Source: Novosphingobium sp. PhB165 (GTDB lineage: Bacteria; Pseudomonadota; Alphaproteobacteria; Sphingomonadales; Sphingomonadaceae). From it: a stretch of 64,000 nt of DNA. Positions within the stretch are counted from its first letter, which is position 1. Each line of letters opens with the position of its first letter. The stretch lies in the NCBI RefSeq assembly GCF_004341845.1, contig NZ_SLVB01000001.1, forward strand, positions 1 to 64,000. Reading direction: 5' to 3'. Position numbers and translations under genes: made by a program. The notes beneath the pieces are model-generated. The model saw only the letters and a program-made list of their open reading frames with translations, made no database searches and was not told where the DNA came from. Shown in pieces: positions 27,262 through 35,778 of this stretch.

Positions 27262-28416
27262 TTGGTGCAAAATCTCGAACCGTTGCACGTTGCGATACTG
27301 GCTTCCGGGCTGGGGGCCGGAGGCGCGGAACAGGTGATCGCTCAATTGGCGCGGCACTGGTGCGCGGCGGAGCATCGGGTTTCGGTAATCGCCTTCGATC
27401 GGCCGGGGGATGCCGTCTACCATGCGCTTCCCGCTGCGACGGGGCTGCACCGGCTAGGCGGGCGGGCCGGGACATGGGGTGTGCTTGGCCGGGTCTTTGC
27501 GCTGCGGCGCGTGCTGGCGGCGGAGCGGCCGGCGGTGCTGGTCTCCTTCCTGACCAAGAACAATCTGATCGCGGCGCTGGCAACGTTGGGCACGGGCACG
27601 CGGCTGGTCTGTGCCGAGCGCAACAATCCGGAACGGCAGGACGCGCATCCCTTGTGGAACCGCGCGCTGGACCTGCTCTACCGACGTGCTGACGCGATTG
27701 TCTGCCAGACCGACGCGGTACGCCGCTGCTTTCCCGCCGCCGTGCGTCGCAAGCTGGTGACTATTCCTAACCCGATCCCCACGCCGGATGTCTTTCCGAC
27801 CGCCGATGACACGCGCCGTATCTGTGCGGTGGGGCGGCTCACGCATCAGAAGGGGTTCGATGTCCTGCTGGGTGCCTTCGCACTCATCGCACCGCGCTTT
27901 CCCGGCTGGAGCCTGACGATCCACGGAGAGGGACCCGACCGCGCCGCTCTGGAGGCGGCCGTGGCCGAACTCGGCCTTTCCGGTCGTGTCGAATTGCCCG
28001 GGCTGAGCCCGGTGCCGCGCGGCTGGATCGCGGAGTGCGACGTGTTCGTGTTGTCCTCGCGCTACGAAGGCTTCCCCAACGTGTTGGGCGAGGCAATGGC
28101 GGCCGGCTTGCCGGTGATCGCCGCCAATTGCGATTTCGGCCCCGCTGACATGGTCGAGACCGGCAAGACCGGCGTGCTCGTGGCGTCCGAGGATACCGAG
28201 GCACTGGCCGACGCGCTCGCCGAGATGATCGAGAACCGCGCCGCGCGTGAGCGGATGGGCCCTGCGGCGGCAGCCGCCATGGCGCGCTTCGCGCCGGAGC
28301 GGGTGCTGGCACGCTGGGACCAGTTGCTTGCCCGGGTCCTTGCAACCGGTCGCAGGCCCGCCTCCGCACCACCAGCCGTGCGCAGTCCAACACGCGAGGC
28401 GGGGGCACCGCGATGA
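27262..28416 (+). CDS. GT4-family glycosyltransferase
   Basis: The 384-residue GT-B enzyme has an N-terminal acceptor domain (HVAILASGLGAGGAEQVIAQ) and a C-terminal donor domain with AVGRLTHQKGFDVLLGAFAL and the EX7E region (SSRYEGFPNVLGEAMAAGLP). It retains an anomeric configuration and adds a sugar to a lipid-linked intermediate at the inner-membrane face. The start is TTG 27262 or GTG 27265. Its stop overlaps the ATP-grasp start (ATGA), so it heads a three-gene operon. Confidence 0.9.
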   Translation: MVQNLEPLHVAILASGLGAGGAEQVIAQLARHWCAAEHRVSVIAFDRPGDAVYHALPAATGLHRLGGRAGTWGVLGRVFALRRVLAAERPAVLVSFLTKNNLIAALATLGTGTRLVCAERNNPERQDAHPLWNRALDLLYRRADAIVCQTDAVRRCFPAAVRRKLVTIPNPIPTPDVFPTADDTRRICAVGRLTHQKGFDVLLGAFALIAPRFPGWSLTIHGEGPDRAALEAAVAELGLSGRVELPGLSPVPRGWIAECDVFVLSSRYEGFPNVLGEAMAAGLPVIAANCDFGPADMVETGKTGVLVASEDTEALADALAEMIENRAARERMGPAAAAAMARFAPERVLARWDQLLARVLATGRRPASAPPAVRSPTREAGAPR

Positions 28417-29384
28417 CACGGAGCACGGTGCGCATCCTGTTCACGTCGGCAGGGCGACGGGTCGAACTCACGCGCTGTTTTCGCCGTGCGGCCGAGGCTC
28501 TGGGGCTGCGGGCGGAGATCCACGCCTGCGACTTCTACCCCGACCTTAGCGCCGCGTGCCTTGATGCGGACCGTGCGTTTGCGGTGCCGCGCTGCACCGA
28601 TCCCGCCTATGTCGAGCATCTGCTGGATCATTGCCGGCGCGAACGCATCGACCTGCTGGTGCCGACCATCGACACCGAACTGGAAGCGCTGGCCCTGACC
28701 CGCGATAGTTTCGCCGCAGCGGGGACGCGGGTCCACATCAGCGATCCCGAGACGGTGGCCATCGTGCGCGACAAGGCGCGGACCATCGCGGTGCTGGGCG
28801 AAGCGGGCGTGCCGGTGCCGCGCTCGGCCCCGGCGGAACACGTGCGCGTCGCGCCGGGCGAGTGGCGTTGGCCGGCTTTCGTCAAGCCCGTGGGCGGCAG
28901 TGCCAGTCGCGGTATCGGCGTGCTGGAAGGCCCGGAGGATATCGCGCTCGCCTATGCCGAACCGATGCTGGTGCAGGAACTGCTGCGCGGGCCCGAATAT
29001 ACCGTAAACATGTACATCGACGCGGCCGGGCGCATGCTCTCGGCGATCCCGCATCGGCGGCTCACAGTTCGCGCGGGCGAGGTCGAGAAAGGCCGCACCA
29101 CCCGCGATCCGCGTTTCGTTGCGATCGCGGCCGGGATTGCGGCCGCGTTGCCCGGCGCGCGCGGCGTGCTATGCTTCCAGTTGATCGACGATCCCGATCG
29201 CGGCCCCTGTGTGTTCGAGATCAACGCGCGGTTCGGTGGCGGCTATCCGCTCGCCGACCATGCGGGCGGGCGCTATGCCGAAAGCTTGCTGGCCGGTTTT
29301 GCCGGGCTGCCCGAATGCGCCACCCAGGACTGGCGCGAGGACGTGACCATGCTGCGCTACGACGCGGCGGTATTCCATGGCTGA
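28413..29384 (+). CDS. ATP-grasp enzyme, carboxylate-amine ligase-like
   Basis: The 323-residue protein has a Rossmann-like lead (VRILFTSAGRRVELTRCFRR), then the ATP-grasp fold: nucleotide-binding AFVKPVGGSASRGIGVL, VQELLRGPEYTVNMYID and the Mg-binding FEINARFGGGYPL. Such enzymes activate a carboxylate with ATP and join it to an amine or thiol. In a polysaccharide operon it might attach an amino acid to a uronic acid or make a small amide, but the substrate is unknown. It overlaps the genes on both sides. Confidence 0.82.
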   Translation: MTRSTVRILFTSAGRRVELTRCFRRAAEALGLRAEIHACDFYPDLSAACLDADRAFAVPRCTDPAYVEHLLDHCRRERIDLLVPTIDTELEALALTRDSFAAAGTRVHISDPETVAIVRDKARTIAVLGEAGVPVPRSAPAEHVRVAPGEWRWPAFVKPVGGSASRGIGVLEGPEDIALAYAEPMLVQELLRGPEYTVNMYIDAAGRMLSAIPHRRLTVRAGEVEKGRTTRDPRFVAIAAGIAAALPGARGVLCFQLIDDPDRGPCVFEINARFGGGYPLADHAGGRYAESLLAGFAGLPECATQDWREDVTMLRYDAAVFHG

Positions 29385-30084
29385 GGTCGTCCTGCGGGGA
29401 GGCTGGGTGGTCGTCCTCGATCTGGACGACACGCTCTATCTGGAGCGGGACTTCGCATTGAGCGGCTTCGGCGTGGTCGGGCGCAGGCTGGAGGCCATGC
29501 ACGGGATCACCGGCTTTGCGGAGGAATGCGCGCGGCTGCTCGAAGCGGGCGTGCGCGGTTCGATTTTCGACCGGGCGCTGGCTGCACTGGGCGCGGCGGA
29601 TGCGGGAATAGCGGTGGCGGGTCTGGTCGAGGTCTATCGCGGACATCGGCCCCGGATCACACTGGCGCCCGATGCGGCGCGCCTGCTCGATCGGATCGAC
29701 GGTCCTGCCTCGGCGCTCATCACCGATGGCCCGGCGCGGATGCAGGCTGCCAAAGTGGGTGCGCTGGGGCTGGGCGGACGGCTGGGCAGGCTGGTGCTGA
29801 CCGGAATGCTGCCGCCGGGTTGCAGCAAGCCGCATGCCATGCCCTATCAACTCGTCGAGCGATGGTCCGGCCAGTCGCCTTCCGAGCATGTCTATATTGC
29901 CGACAACAGCGCCAAGGATTTCATCGCGCCGCGCGCGCGGGGATGGCAGACCGTACAGATCCTGCGCGAAGGGCGGATCCACCATGGCGAGCCGCCGACT
30001 TCCGCCCATGCCGCCGATGTCGTGATCGATACGCTGGATGCGCTGATTTTCGAGCGTTCCGGCGTGCGCTCAGTCCGCGCCTGA
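29377..30084 (+). CDS. HAD-superfamily hydrolase
   Basis: The 235-residue protein has HAD motif I VVVLDLDDTLYLERDFA (Asp15 nucleophile, Asp17), motif II as ALITDGPARMQ, a motif III lysine in GCSKPHAMPY and motif IV YIADNSAKDF. It is most like phosphatases of small phosphorylated metabolites with a helical cap. It overlaps the ATP-grasp gene by eight bases, so the two probably act on successive intermediates. Its 3' end overlaps the convergent phosphoglycosyltransferase gene by 15 bases. Confidence 0.85.
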   Translation: MAEVVLRGGWVVVLDLDDTLYLERDFALSGFGVVGRRLEAMHGITGFAEECARLLEAGVRGSIFDRALAALGAADAGIAVAGLVEVYRGHRPRITLAPDAARLLDRIDGPASALITDGPARMQAAKVGALGLGGRLGRLVLTGMLPPGCSKPHAMPYQLVERWSGQSPSEHVYIADNSAKDFIAPRARGWQTVQILREGRIHHGEPPTSAHAADVVIDTLDALIFERSGVRSVRA

Positions 30085-30648
30085 GGCTAGCGCGACGGCA
30101 GGTTTCCGTCGCTCACCGCCCGCCATGACCCACAGCGTCAGCACAAGGATGCGCAAGTCCAGCAGCGGCGAGGCATTGTCCACGTACCACAAGTCCAGCG
30201 TGATCTTCTCGTCGAGCGAGAGCAGCGTATTGCCGTTGACTTGCGACCAGCCGGTCAGGCCGGGACGGACCCTGCCGCGTGCCTCTCCGCGCGGGCCGAG
30301 CCCGGCGATGGTCTCCGGCAGCAGCGGGCGTGGGCCGACGAAGGCCATGTCGCCCCGCGCCACGTTCCACAGGCCGGGCAGTTCGTCGAGCCGGCTGCGG
30401 CGCAGGAATCGCCCGAAGGCCGTCACGCGCACTTTGTCAGGCAGCGGGCGGCCGTCGGGGCCGTTCGCCTCGCGCATGGAGCGCAGCTTGAACATGGTGA
30501 AGGATTGCCCGCCCAGCCCGGCGCGCGCTTGCCGGAAAAGCACGGGCGAGCCCATCGAAAGGCGTACGCCCAGCGCCAGTCCGGCAATCAGCGGCAGGGC
30601 AGGGATCAGCAGCGCGGCGCCGAGCGCCCGGGTCATGAGACGTCGCAT
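30070..30648 (-). CDS. Initiating phosphoglycosyltransferase (PglC-like, monotopic)
   Basis: The 192-residue protein has one N-terminal re-entrant hydrophobic helix (LGAALLIPALPLIAGLALGV) and the bacterial sugar-transferase core: GSPVLFRQARAGLGGQSFTM, FKLRSMRE, LRRSRLDELPGLWNV, DMAFVGPRPLLPE and GLTGWSQVNG. It is the short form without the WbaP-type N-terminal membrane domain. It transfers a sugar-1-phosphate from a UDP sugar to undecaprenyl phosphate, the first step of repeat-unit assembly. It closes the wzy-wzx-GT-wzc operon. Confidence 0.92.
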   Translation of the reverse strand: MRRLMTRALGAALLIPALPLIAGLALGVRLSMGSPVLFRQARAGLGGQSFTMFKLRSMREANGPDGRPLPDKVRVTAFGRFLRRSRLDELPGLWNVARGDMAFVGPRPLLPETIAGLGPRGEARGRVRPGLTGWSQVNGNTLLSLDEKITLDLWYVDNASPLLDLRILVLTLWVMAGGERRKPAVALASGAD

Positions 30649-30672
30649 GGATCGTACTCTTCCCCGATGCGC

Positions 30673-32997
30673 TCAGACTTCGGACGGGCGCCAGGAATGG
30701 CCGCGGAAGAAGCGACGGATCCGAGCAGCCCAGGCCTCGCGGCCCGCGACTGACGAGGTGTAGTAGCTGGCCGAGTCCGCATAGAACTGCACGGAGTCGC
30801 CGTAGCGGCGGCGGGCATGTTCGGCGTAATCGACCTGATCGAAGATCACCCCGCCCACGCTGTCATCCAGCGATTCCAGCGCGGCGCGCATCTGGTCTCC
30901 GGTGGTGTGTCCCCAGCGGGCCACCATCACCGTCTGGTCCGCGAAGTTGCACATGGCGCGAGCATCGCGCACCGCCAGGGTTGCCGGGGCATTGATGATG
31001 ACAAGGTCGAAACGCTCGCGAAGCTGGCCGAGCAGGATGCGCAGCCGGTTGGAGGACAGCAGCACGGCCGGTTCGGCCACGGGTTCCTTGGCGCTGAGCA
31101 GGACGATCTGCCGGGCGATCGCGTCGCTCGAAAGCGGCTCGTCCTGGTCATAGGGGTTGCCCTGATGCGGGATCGCCAGACTGTCCAGCTCGGCACGGCC
31201 GCAGACAATGTCGACAAGGTCGGGGGCGCTCGATTCGTTCTGGAGCTGTTGCAGCGCCCCGCGCTTGCGCAAGTCGAGGTCCAGCACCACGGTCCGCTCG
31301 CCCAGCGCAATACCGGCCGCCGCGAGAGTGAGCGAGACGGTGGACTTGCCGTCTCCGGGGAGCGGAGACGTGACCAGCACCACTTGCACGCCAGCCCGTC
31401 TCTGCAACCCGCGTACCTCGCTGTAGGTAGAGCGGGCGACTTCGGCGAAGAGCGACTGCGGCTCCTTGATGACCGGGCTGTCCTTCGGATCGAAGGAGGT
31501 GTCGCGGGTCAGCAGCGGCAGCATGCCCAGGGTCGGCAGGCCGAACTGGCGGCGGATCTGCGCCATGGTCCGCAGGCGATCGTCCAGGAAGTCACGCAAG
31601 TAGGCGATCATCAGGGCAAGGAGCGAGGAGCCGACGAAGGCGGTCAGCGCCAGCTTGAACGGCGTCGGTGCCACCGGGTTGTAGTCGGGCACTGCCGGCG
31701 AGACGACCGAGGAGGACACGCCTTCCATCTGCATCTGCGCGCGCACCTGTTCGATGCGGGCGGAGATCGACTTGTAGGCCTGATCGTCAAGATCGGCCTG
31801 ACGCAGCAGCTTGTCGAGTTCGACGCGGTTTTCGGTGTTGTGATAGGCCATCGAGCTGAGCCCGGCGACAATACCCTCCAGACGCGAGGCTTGCGCGGCG
31901 TCACCATCGGCTTCGCTGCGCGCGATCTGCGCCATCTGGTCGCCCTTGGCAGCAACGTCGGCCTGCGCGGCAGCCTGCACGGCTGCGCGTTCGTCAGCTA
32001 TGCTCTTGTCGACTGCGGCCAGTTCCGAATGCACGCGCTTCACGTCGGGGTGATTGGGGCCGAGGCTGGTGCTCAGCTTCGATGCCTCGCCGACCAGTTC
32101 GCCGCGATGGCGTTCAAGCTGGTCGAGCGCGGCCGATGTCACCATTGCCGTGCTCTGCATGGTGGAGGCGCGGGCGATACCGGCGCTGCGTGCGGCGGCG
32201 CCATCGCGGGCGGCGGTGGCGGCTGCGCTCTGCACGGCGATTCGGTTGATCTGGGCCAGATCCTCGTCCGTCCCGGCACCGGCAAGCATGTGGTTACGCT
32301 CGCGGAAGTCAGCGACGAGCTGCGCCGATGCCACGGCGGTACGGCCGCGTGCCTGCTGTTCCTGTTCGAGCGAGGCCAGCAGTTCGGAGCGGCGCTCATT
32401 GGTCATGGCCCCGCGCAGGGCGCGTACGGCCGGGGGTATTTCGTTGGCGATGTCTGCCGCCAGTTCGGGCGAGCGCGCGACGACGGAGATCTCGATGAGG
32501 TCGGAACCGGCCTCGGAATCGATCGTGATCATGGACAGCAGCTTGTTCACGGCGGCCTGAAGCAGCGGCTTGCCGGTCAGGGTAGGATTGCCCATTTCAT
32601 TCAGGAAATCGGGATTGTGCAGCAGGTTCAGGTCCTTGATGACCTGCTCGGCCGCCGATCCTGACCGGTGCAGACGCACCGCGTTGGCAACGCGTTCGGC
32701 ATTGCGCGAATTCACGTCGGCCTGGTTGGTGCCCACCTGATCGATCAGTTCCACCTGAACATTGGTGGTGGACTTGTAGAGCGTGGGCGAAAGCAATTGC
32801 TGGATCAGCACCGCCGTTGTGGTGATGCCCACGATTAGCAGAATCATCGTGCGATAGCGCATGAAGATGCGCATGAGATCGCGCAGAGAGACTTGCCCTT
32901 CCGCCGGGGGGGTATGGTCGTTCCTCGACCGTCCATATGGCAGGGGACGCCGGACAGGGGCGTTGCGTGGGACATCGGGAACGAGTGCGGAAGTCAT
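30673..32997 (-). CDS. Wzc-type polysaccharide co-polymerase and tyrosine autokinase
   Basis: The 774-residue protein has a Wzz-like N-terminal domain, two membrane helices (ILLIVGITTTAVLIQ near 55 and ALTAFVGSSLLALMIAY near 460) around a large helical periplasmic region, and a cytoplasmic BY-kinase domain: Walker A PLPGDGKSTVSLTL near residue 548, Walker A' TVVLDLDLRKRGAL, and a Walker B position reading DLVIINAPATLAV near 662-672, where Asn stands where Asp is usual. The C-terminus has a tyrosine cluster (FYADSASYYTS) fit for autophosphorylation. It controls chain length and export with Wza. Confidence 0.9.
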   Translation of the reverse strand: MTSALVPDVPRNAPVRRPLPYGRSRNDHTPPAEGQVSLRDLMRIFMRYRTMILLIVGITTTAVLIQQLLSPTLYKSTTNVQVELIDQVGTNQADVNSRNAERVANAVRLHRSGSAAEQVIKDLNLLHNPDFLNEMGNPTLTGKPLLQAAVNKLLSMITIDSEAGSDLIEISVVARSPELAADIANEIPPAVRALRGAMTNERRSELLASLEQEQQARGRTAVASAQLVADFRERNHMLAGAGTDEDLAQINRIAVQSAAATAARDGAAARSAGIARASTMQSTAMVTSAALDQLERHRGELVGEASKLSTSLGPNHPDVKRVHSELAAVDKSIADERAAVQAAAQADVAAKGDQMAQIARSEADGDAAQASRLEGIVAGLSSMAYHNTENRVELDKLLRQADLDDQAYKSISARIEQVRAQMQMEGVSSSVVSPAVPDYNPVAPTPFKLALTAFVGSSLLALMIAYLRDFLDDRLRTMAQIRRQFGLPTLGMLPLLTRDTSFDPKDSPVIKEPQSLFAEVARSTYSEVRGLQRRAGVQVVLVTSPLPGDGKSTVSLTLAAAGIALGERTVVLDLDLRKRGALQQLQNESSAPDLVDIVCGRAELDSLAIPHQGNPYDQDEPLSSDAIARQIVLLSAKEPVAEPAVLLSSNRLRILLGQLRERFDLVIINAPATLAVRDARAMCNFADQTVMVARWGHTTGDQMRAALESLDDSVGGVIFDQVDYAEHARRRYGDSVQFYADSASYYTSSVAGREAWAARIRRFFRGHSWRPSEV

Positions 32998-33109
32998 CTT
33001 GGCCCTCCGAAAGGGAAACGCGCAGGGATCACCCTGTTCGCGGATTACGGCGATTATGGCCCCGGCCGGCGGTGAAGCAAAAAGCGCATCGGACGGGGAA
33101 GCGGGGCAA

Positions 33110-34306
33110 TCAGGCTAATACCTTTGGTGCGCCAACGGCCCGATTCTGCGGCAGCAGCGCCGCGTAAAGGCTGAGATGGCGACTTGTGGCGGCCTCGATC
33201 GTGTAGTCGCGGCTGGTGGCCAGCGCCCCTTGCGAGAGGCGGTTATGGAGGCCCGGGGTCTCCAGCAGGCGCAGCAGCGCGGCGGCCAGTTGGTGGGGCC
33301 GTTCGGGCGCGAGAAGGCCGTTGCCATAGGGTTCAACAAGGTCGCGATTGCCCGCCACGTCCGTTGCGATCACCGGCATTGCCGAGGCAAAAGCCTCCAG
33401 AATCGCGACCGACATGCCTTCATATCGCGAGGTATTCAGGAAGACGTCGCTTTCCGTCATGAGCCGGGGCACGTCGTCCCGCTCGCCCAGAAAATCGATC
33501 ATCGTGTCCAGCCCGAGGCTGCGCACGAGCGCGCGCATCTCTTCCAGCTCGCCGCCGCCCCCGGCGATGCGAAACCGGGGTGGCGGGGCGTCCGGCATGC
33601 GGCGGCGCAGCTGTTCGCGCAGGGTGCGCGCGGTCTCGACAAGAAGGGGGTAGTTCTTCTGGCCCGAAATAGCCCCCACGCTCAGCACGCGGAGCGGGCT
33701 TGCCATCTCCGCGCGCGGGGCGGCGGCCGCGAAAGTGGCGGCGGGGGCATTGGCGATCAGCGTGAACGGGCGCCGGGAATGGCGGCGGTAGATATCGGCA
33801 ACTTCGTGGCTGATCGCGACGTAGTGCGAGACGATTCGGTCGAACAGGCGGAACATCTGCGGCGAAAAAGACAGGCGACTGTTGTGGTGGGTCAGGACCA
33901 CCGGGCCGCCGAAACCGGCCAGCGCGATCATCGGCAGAGCCCTTGCGGTATGGGCGTGGATCACGTCGGGCCGCTGGGCGCGCAACAGTCGCCGCAGCGC
34001 GCGGGCGCCGGCAAACATGCCCCGGCGGTGATCCAGCCCGAGCGACACGAAACCGCCTCTTTCCGCGATCTCGCGGGCCAGCCGGGCCTCGGTCCGCGCC
34101 GAATTGCCCAGCGTCGGGGCGTGGCACAGGGCCACCACCGTCGATGAGGCGCCTTGCAGCGCAAAGTTGGCGTGCAGGTTCGACACCAGCATTTCGGCGC
34201 CGCCCGAAGTAAGGCTGTTCAGGATCGACCAGATTTTCACGCGGGGGGCAGAGTCCGGGATTACGCGGGCCATGGTTTCGTCCGGCAGGCGGGCCAGCGA
34301 GGTCAT
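33110..34306 (-). CDS. GT4-family glycosyltransferase
   Basis: A 398-residue GT-B enzyme. N-terminal motif SILNSLTSGGAEMLVSNLHA, histidine-rich VLTHHNSRLSF, and the donor-side motif LSVGAISGQKNYPLLVETAR followed by NTSRYEGMSVAILEAFASAM. ATG 34306 overlaps the stop of the upstream flippase gene (ATGA), so it is translated with it. It probably adds one sugar of the repeat unit on the cytoplasmic side. A longer in-frame extension into the flippase gene is arginine-rich and was rejected. Confidence 0.9.
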   Translation of the reverse strand: MTSLARLPDETMARVIPDSAPRVKIWSILNSLTSGGAEMLVSNLHANFALQGASSTVVALCHAPTLGNSARTEARLAREIAERGGFVSLGLDHRRGMFAGARALRRLLRAQRPDVIHAHTARALPMIALAGFGGPVVLTHHNSRLSFSPQMFRLFDRIVSHYVAISHEVADIYRRHSRRPFTLIANAPAATFAAAAPRAEMASPLRVLSVGAISGQKNYPLLVETARTLREQLRRRMPDAPPPRFRIAGGGGELEEMRALVRSLGLDTMIDFLGERDDVPRLMTESDVFLNTSRYEGMSVAILEAFASAMPVIATDVAGNRDLVEPYGNGLLAPERPHQLAAALLRLLETPGLHNRLSQGALATSRDYTIEAATSRHLSLYAALLPQNRAVGAPKVLA

Positions 34307-35778
34307 GTCCGTTCTTCCGTGGAGGCTTGTGCGGGGGCTTGTGCGGGGGCCTGCGCATGCGCGTCGCCATCGTCCGGCCTGGCCGTTTCGGCGGCCGCAG
34401 CGTCGCTCTTGCGATGACGGGAAAGCCCGCGCCACAGGCCGATATCGAGGAACAGCGCGGTCGAAAACCCGAAGGCCACATGGGCATAGTTGGCGGCGAT
34501 GGCGCCCCAGCGCGGCATCAGCACCAGCGCGACCGTGAAGAACAGCACGGTAGAACCCACCGCCACCACCAGCACGTAAGTTGGCCGGTTCATCGCCAGC
34601 AGGCCGGACCGCGAGGGCGCGGCGTGGAGCGTCAGTGCCACTGCGAAAAGCTGGGTGAACAGCATCGGATAGACGTCGGTGAAATCGTCGCCGAAGAAGA
34701 GCAGCAGCGCCGGATGGCCGATCGCCATGCAGATCAGGATGAAGGCGATCGCGAAGACCAGCAATGCCGATTGCAGGATCCGGACCAGCCGTTCCAGCGC
34801 CTTGCGGTCCAGCTTCGCCCAGAGCCGCGCCAGATCGGGGTAGATCACGGTCTGGATCATGTCCCCGGCGGTCTGCGCGAATTTCGCGATCCGGCGGGAG
34901 AGGTAGTAGAGGCCCGCCGCCCCGGCTCCGGCGAAGTAGCCGACCATCAGCGTATCGACCTCATGCGTCAGTGTGCGCAGCGTGGAAGACACGTTGGTGG
35001 AGAGCGCGAAGCGCAGGAAACCGGGAAAATCATCGCTGAGGCCGCGCCAACTGACGCCGAGCGGGCTGGGGATCCCGGATTTGCGCAGCGCCTGGAAGCC
35101 CAGCGCATTGAACAGCAGCGAGTCGAGGATCTGCGCCGCCGTCCAGAGCGCGACGAAGGCCACAAGGCCCGCGTGGGCGTGGAGCAGAACGACCGAAAAA
35201 CCGAGCCGGAACAGGCTTGAGGCCAGCTGGACATAGGCCAAAGTGCGGAATCGCCCGCCCAGCCGCAGCGCCGCGCTCGCCATGCCGCGCGGATTGCAGA
35301 TGATCGCCAGCGCATAGATCGCCACCAGCCCGACGTGATCCTTGCCCAGCCCGAAGGCTTTTCCCGCCACTTGTGCCAGCCCGATGGCCAGCAGCCCGGC
35401 GATCAGCGCGCTCGCAAGATCGAGCTTGAGGCCATAGGCATAGAGCCGCGCCAGCCGGTCTACCGATCCGTTCGCCTCCTCGGCGGCGACGAAGCGGACG
35501 AGCGGTTGCCACGATTCGAACCGCACCAGCCGCTCGCAGACGCGGCCGATGGAGAGAACCACGACCATCACGCCGAAGTCGTTCTTGCCCAGCCCGTGGG
35601 TCGCCAGCGACAGCGCCGCGACCATCAACATGCCCGATCCGAAATTGCCGGAAAGCAAGTGAGCCATGCTGACGATGCGCGGCCGGATCAGCGTGGAGGC
35701 GCACCAGGATTGCCACAGCCGTCCCGCGATGGGCAGCTTCAGCGTGACCTCTCCCGCGTCGTTGCCACGGTCGGTCAT
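34303..35778 (-). CDS. Wzx-type lipid-linked oligosaccharide flippase
   Basis: The 491-residue protein has about 12-14 hydrophobic helices of the polysaccharide-biosynthesis/MVF-like type (FGSGMLMVAALSLATHGLGK, DTLMVGYFAGAGAAGLYYLS, YPMLFTQLFAVALTLHAAPS). It would flip undecaprenyl-linked repeat units to the periplasm. A charged repetitive tail (DAHAQAPAQAPAQAST) follows the last helix. Its start overlaps the wzy-like stop and its stop overlaps the next glycosyltransferase start, so the three form one coupled unit. Confidence 0.88.
   Translation of the reverse strand: MTDRGNDAGEVTLKLPIAGRLWQSWCASTLIRPRIVSMAHLLSGNFGSGMLMVAALSLATHGLGKNDFGVMVVVLSIGRVCERLVRFESWQPLVRFVAAEEANGSVDRLARLYAYGLKLDLASALIAGLLAIGLAQVAGKAFGLGKDHVGLVAIYALAIICNPRGMASAALRLGGRFRTLAYVQLASSLFRLGFSVVLLHAHAGLVAFVALWTAAQILDSLLFNALGFQALRKSGIPSPLGVSWRGLSDDFPGFLRFALSTNVSSTLRTLTHEVDTLMVGYFAGAGAAGLYYLSRRIAKFAQTAGDMIQTVIYPDLARLWAKLDRKALERLVRILQSALLVFAIAFILICMAIGHPALLLFFGDDFTDVYPMLFTQLFAVALTLHAAPSRSGLLAMNRPTYVLVVAVGSTVLFFTVALVLMPRWGAIAANYAHVAFGFSTALFLDIGLWRGLSRHRKSDAAAAETARPDDGDAHAQAPAQAPAQASTEERT

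Noticed and set aside
30817-32664. A 615-codon plus-strand frame opposite the Wzc-type kinase
   Set aside because: Antisense shadow; the kinase reading frame is unambiguous.
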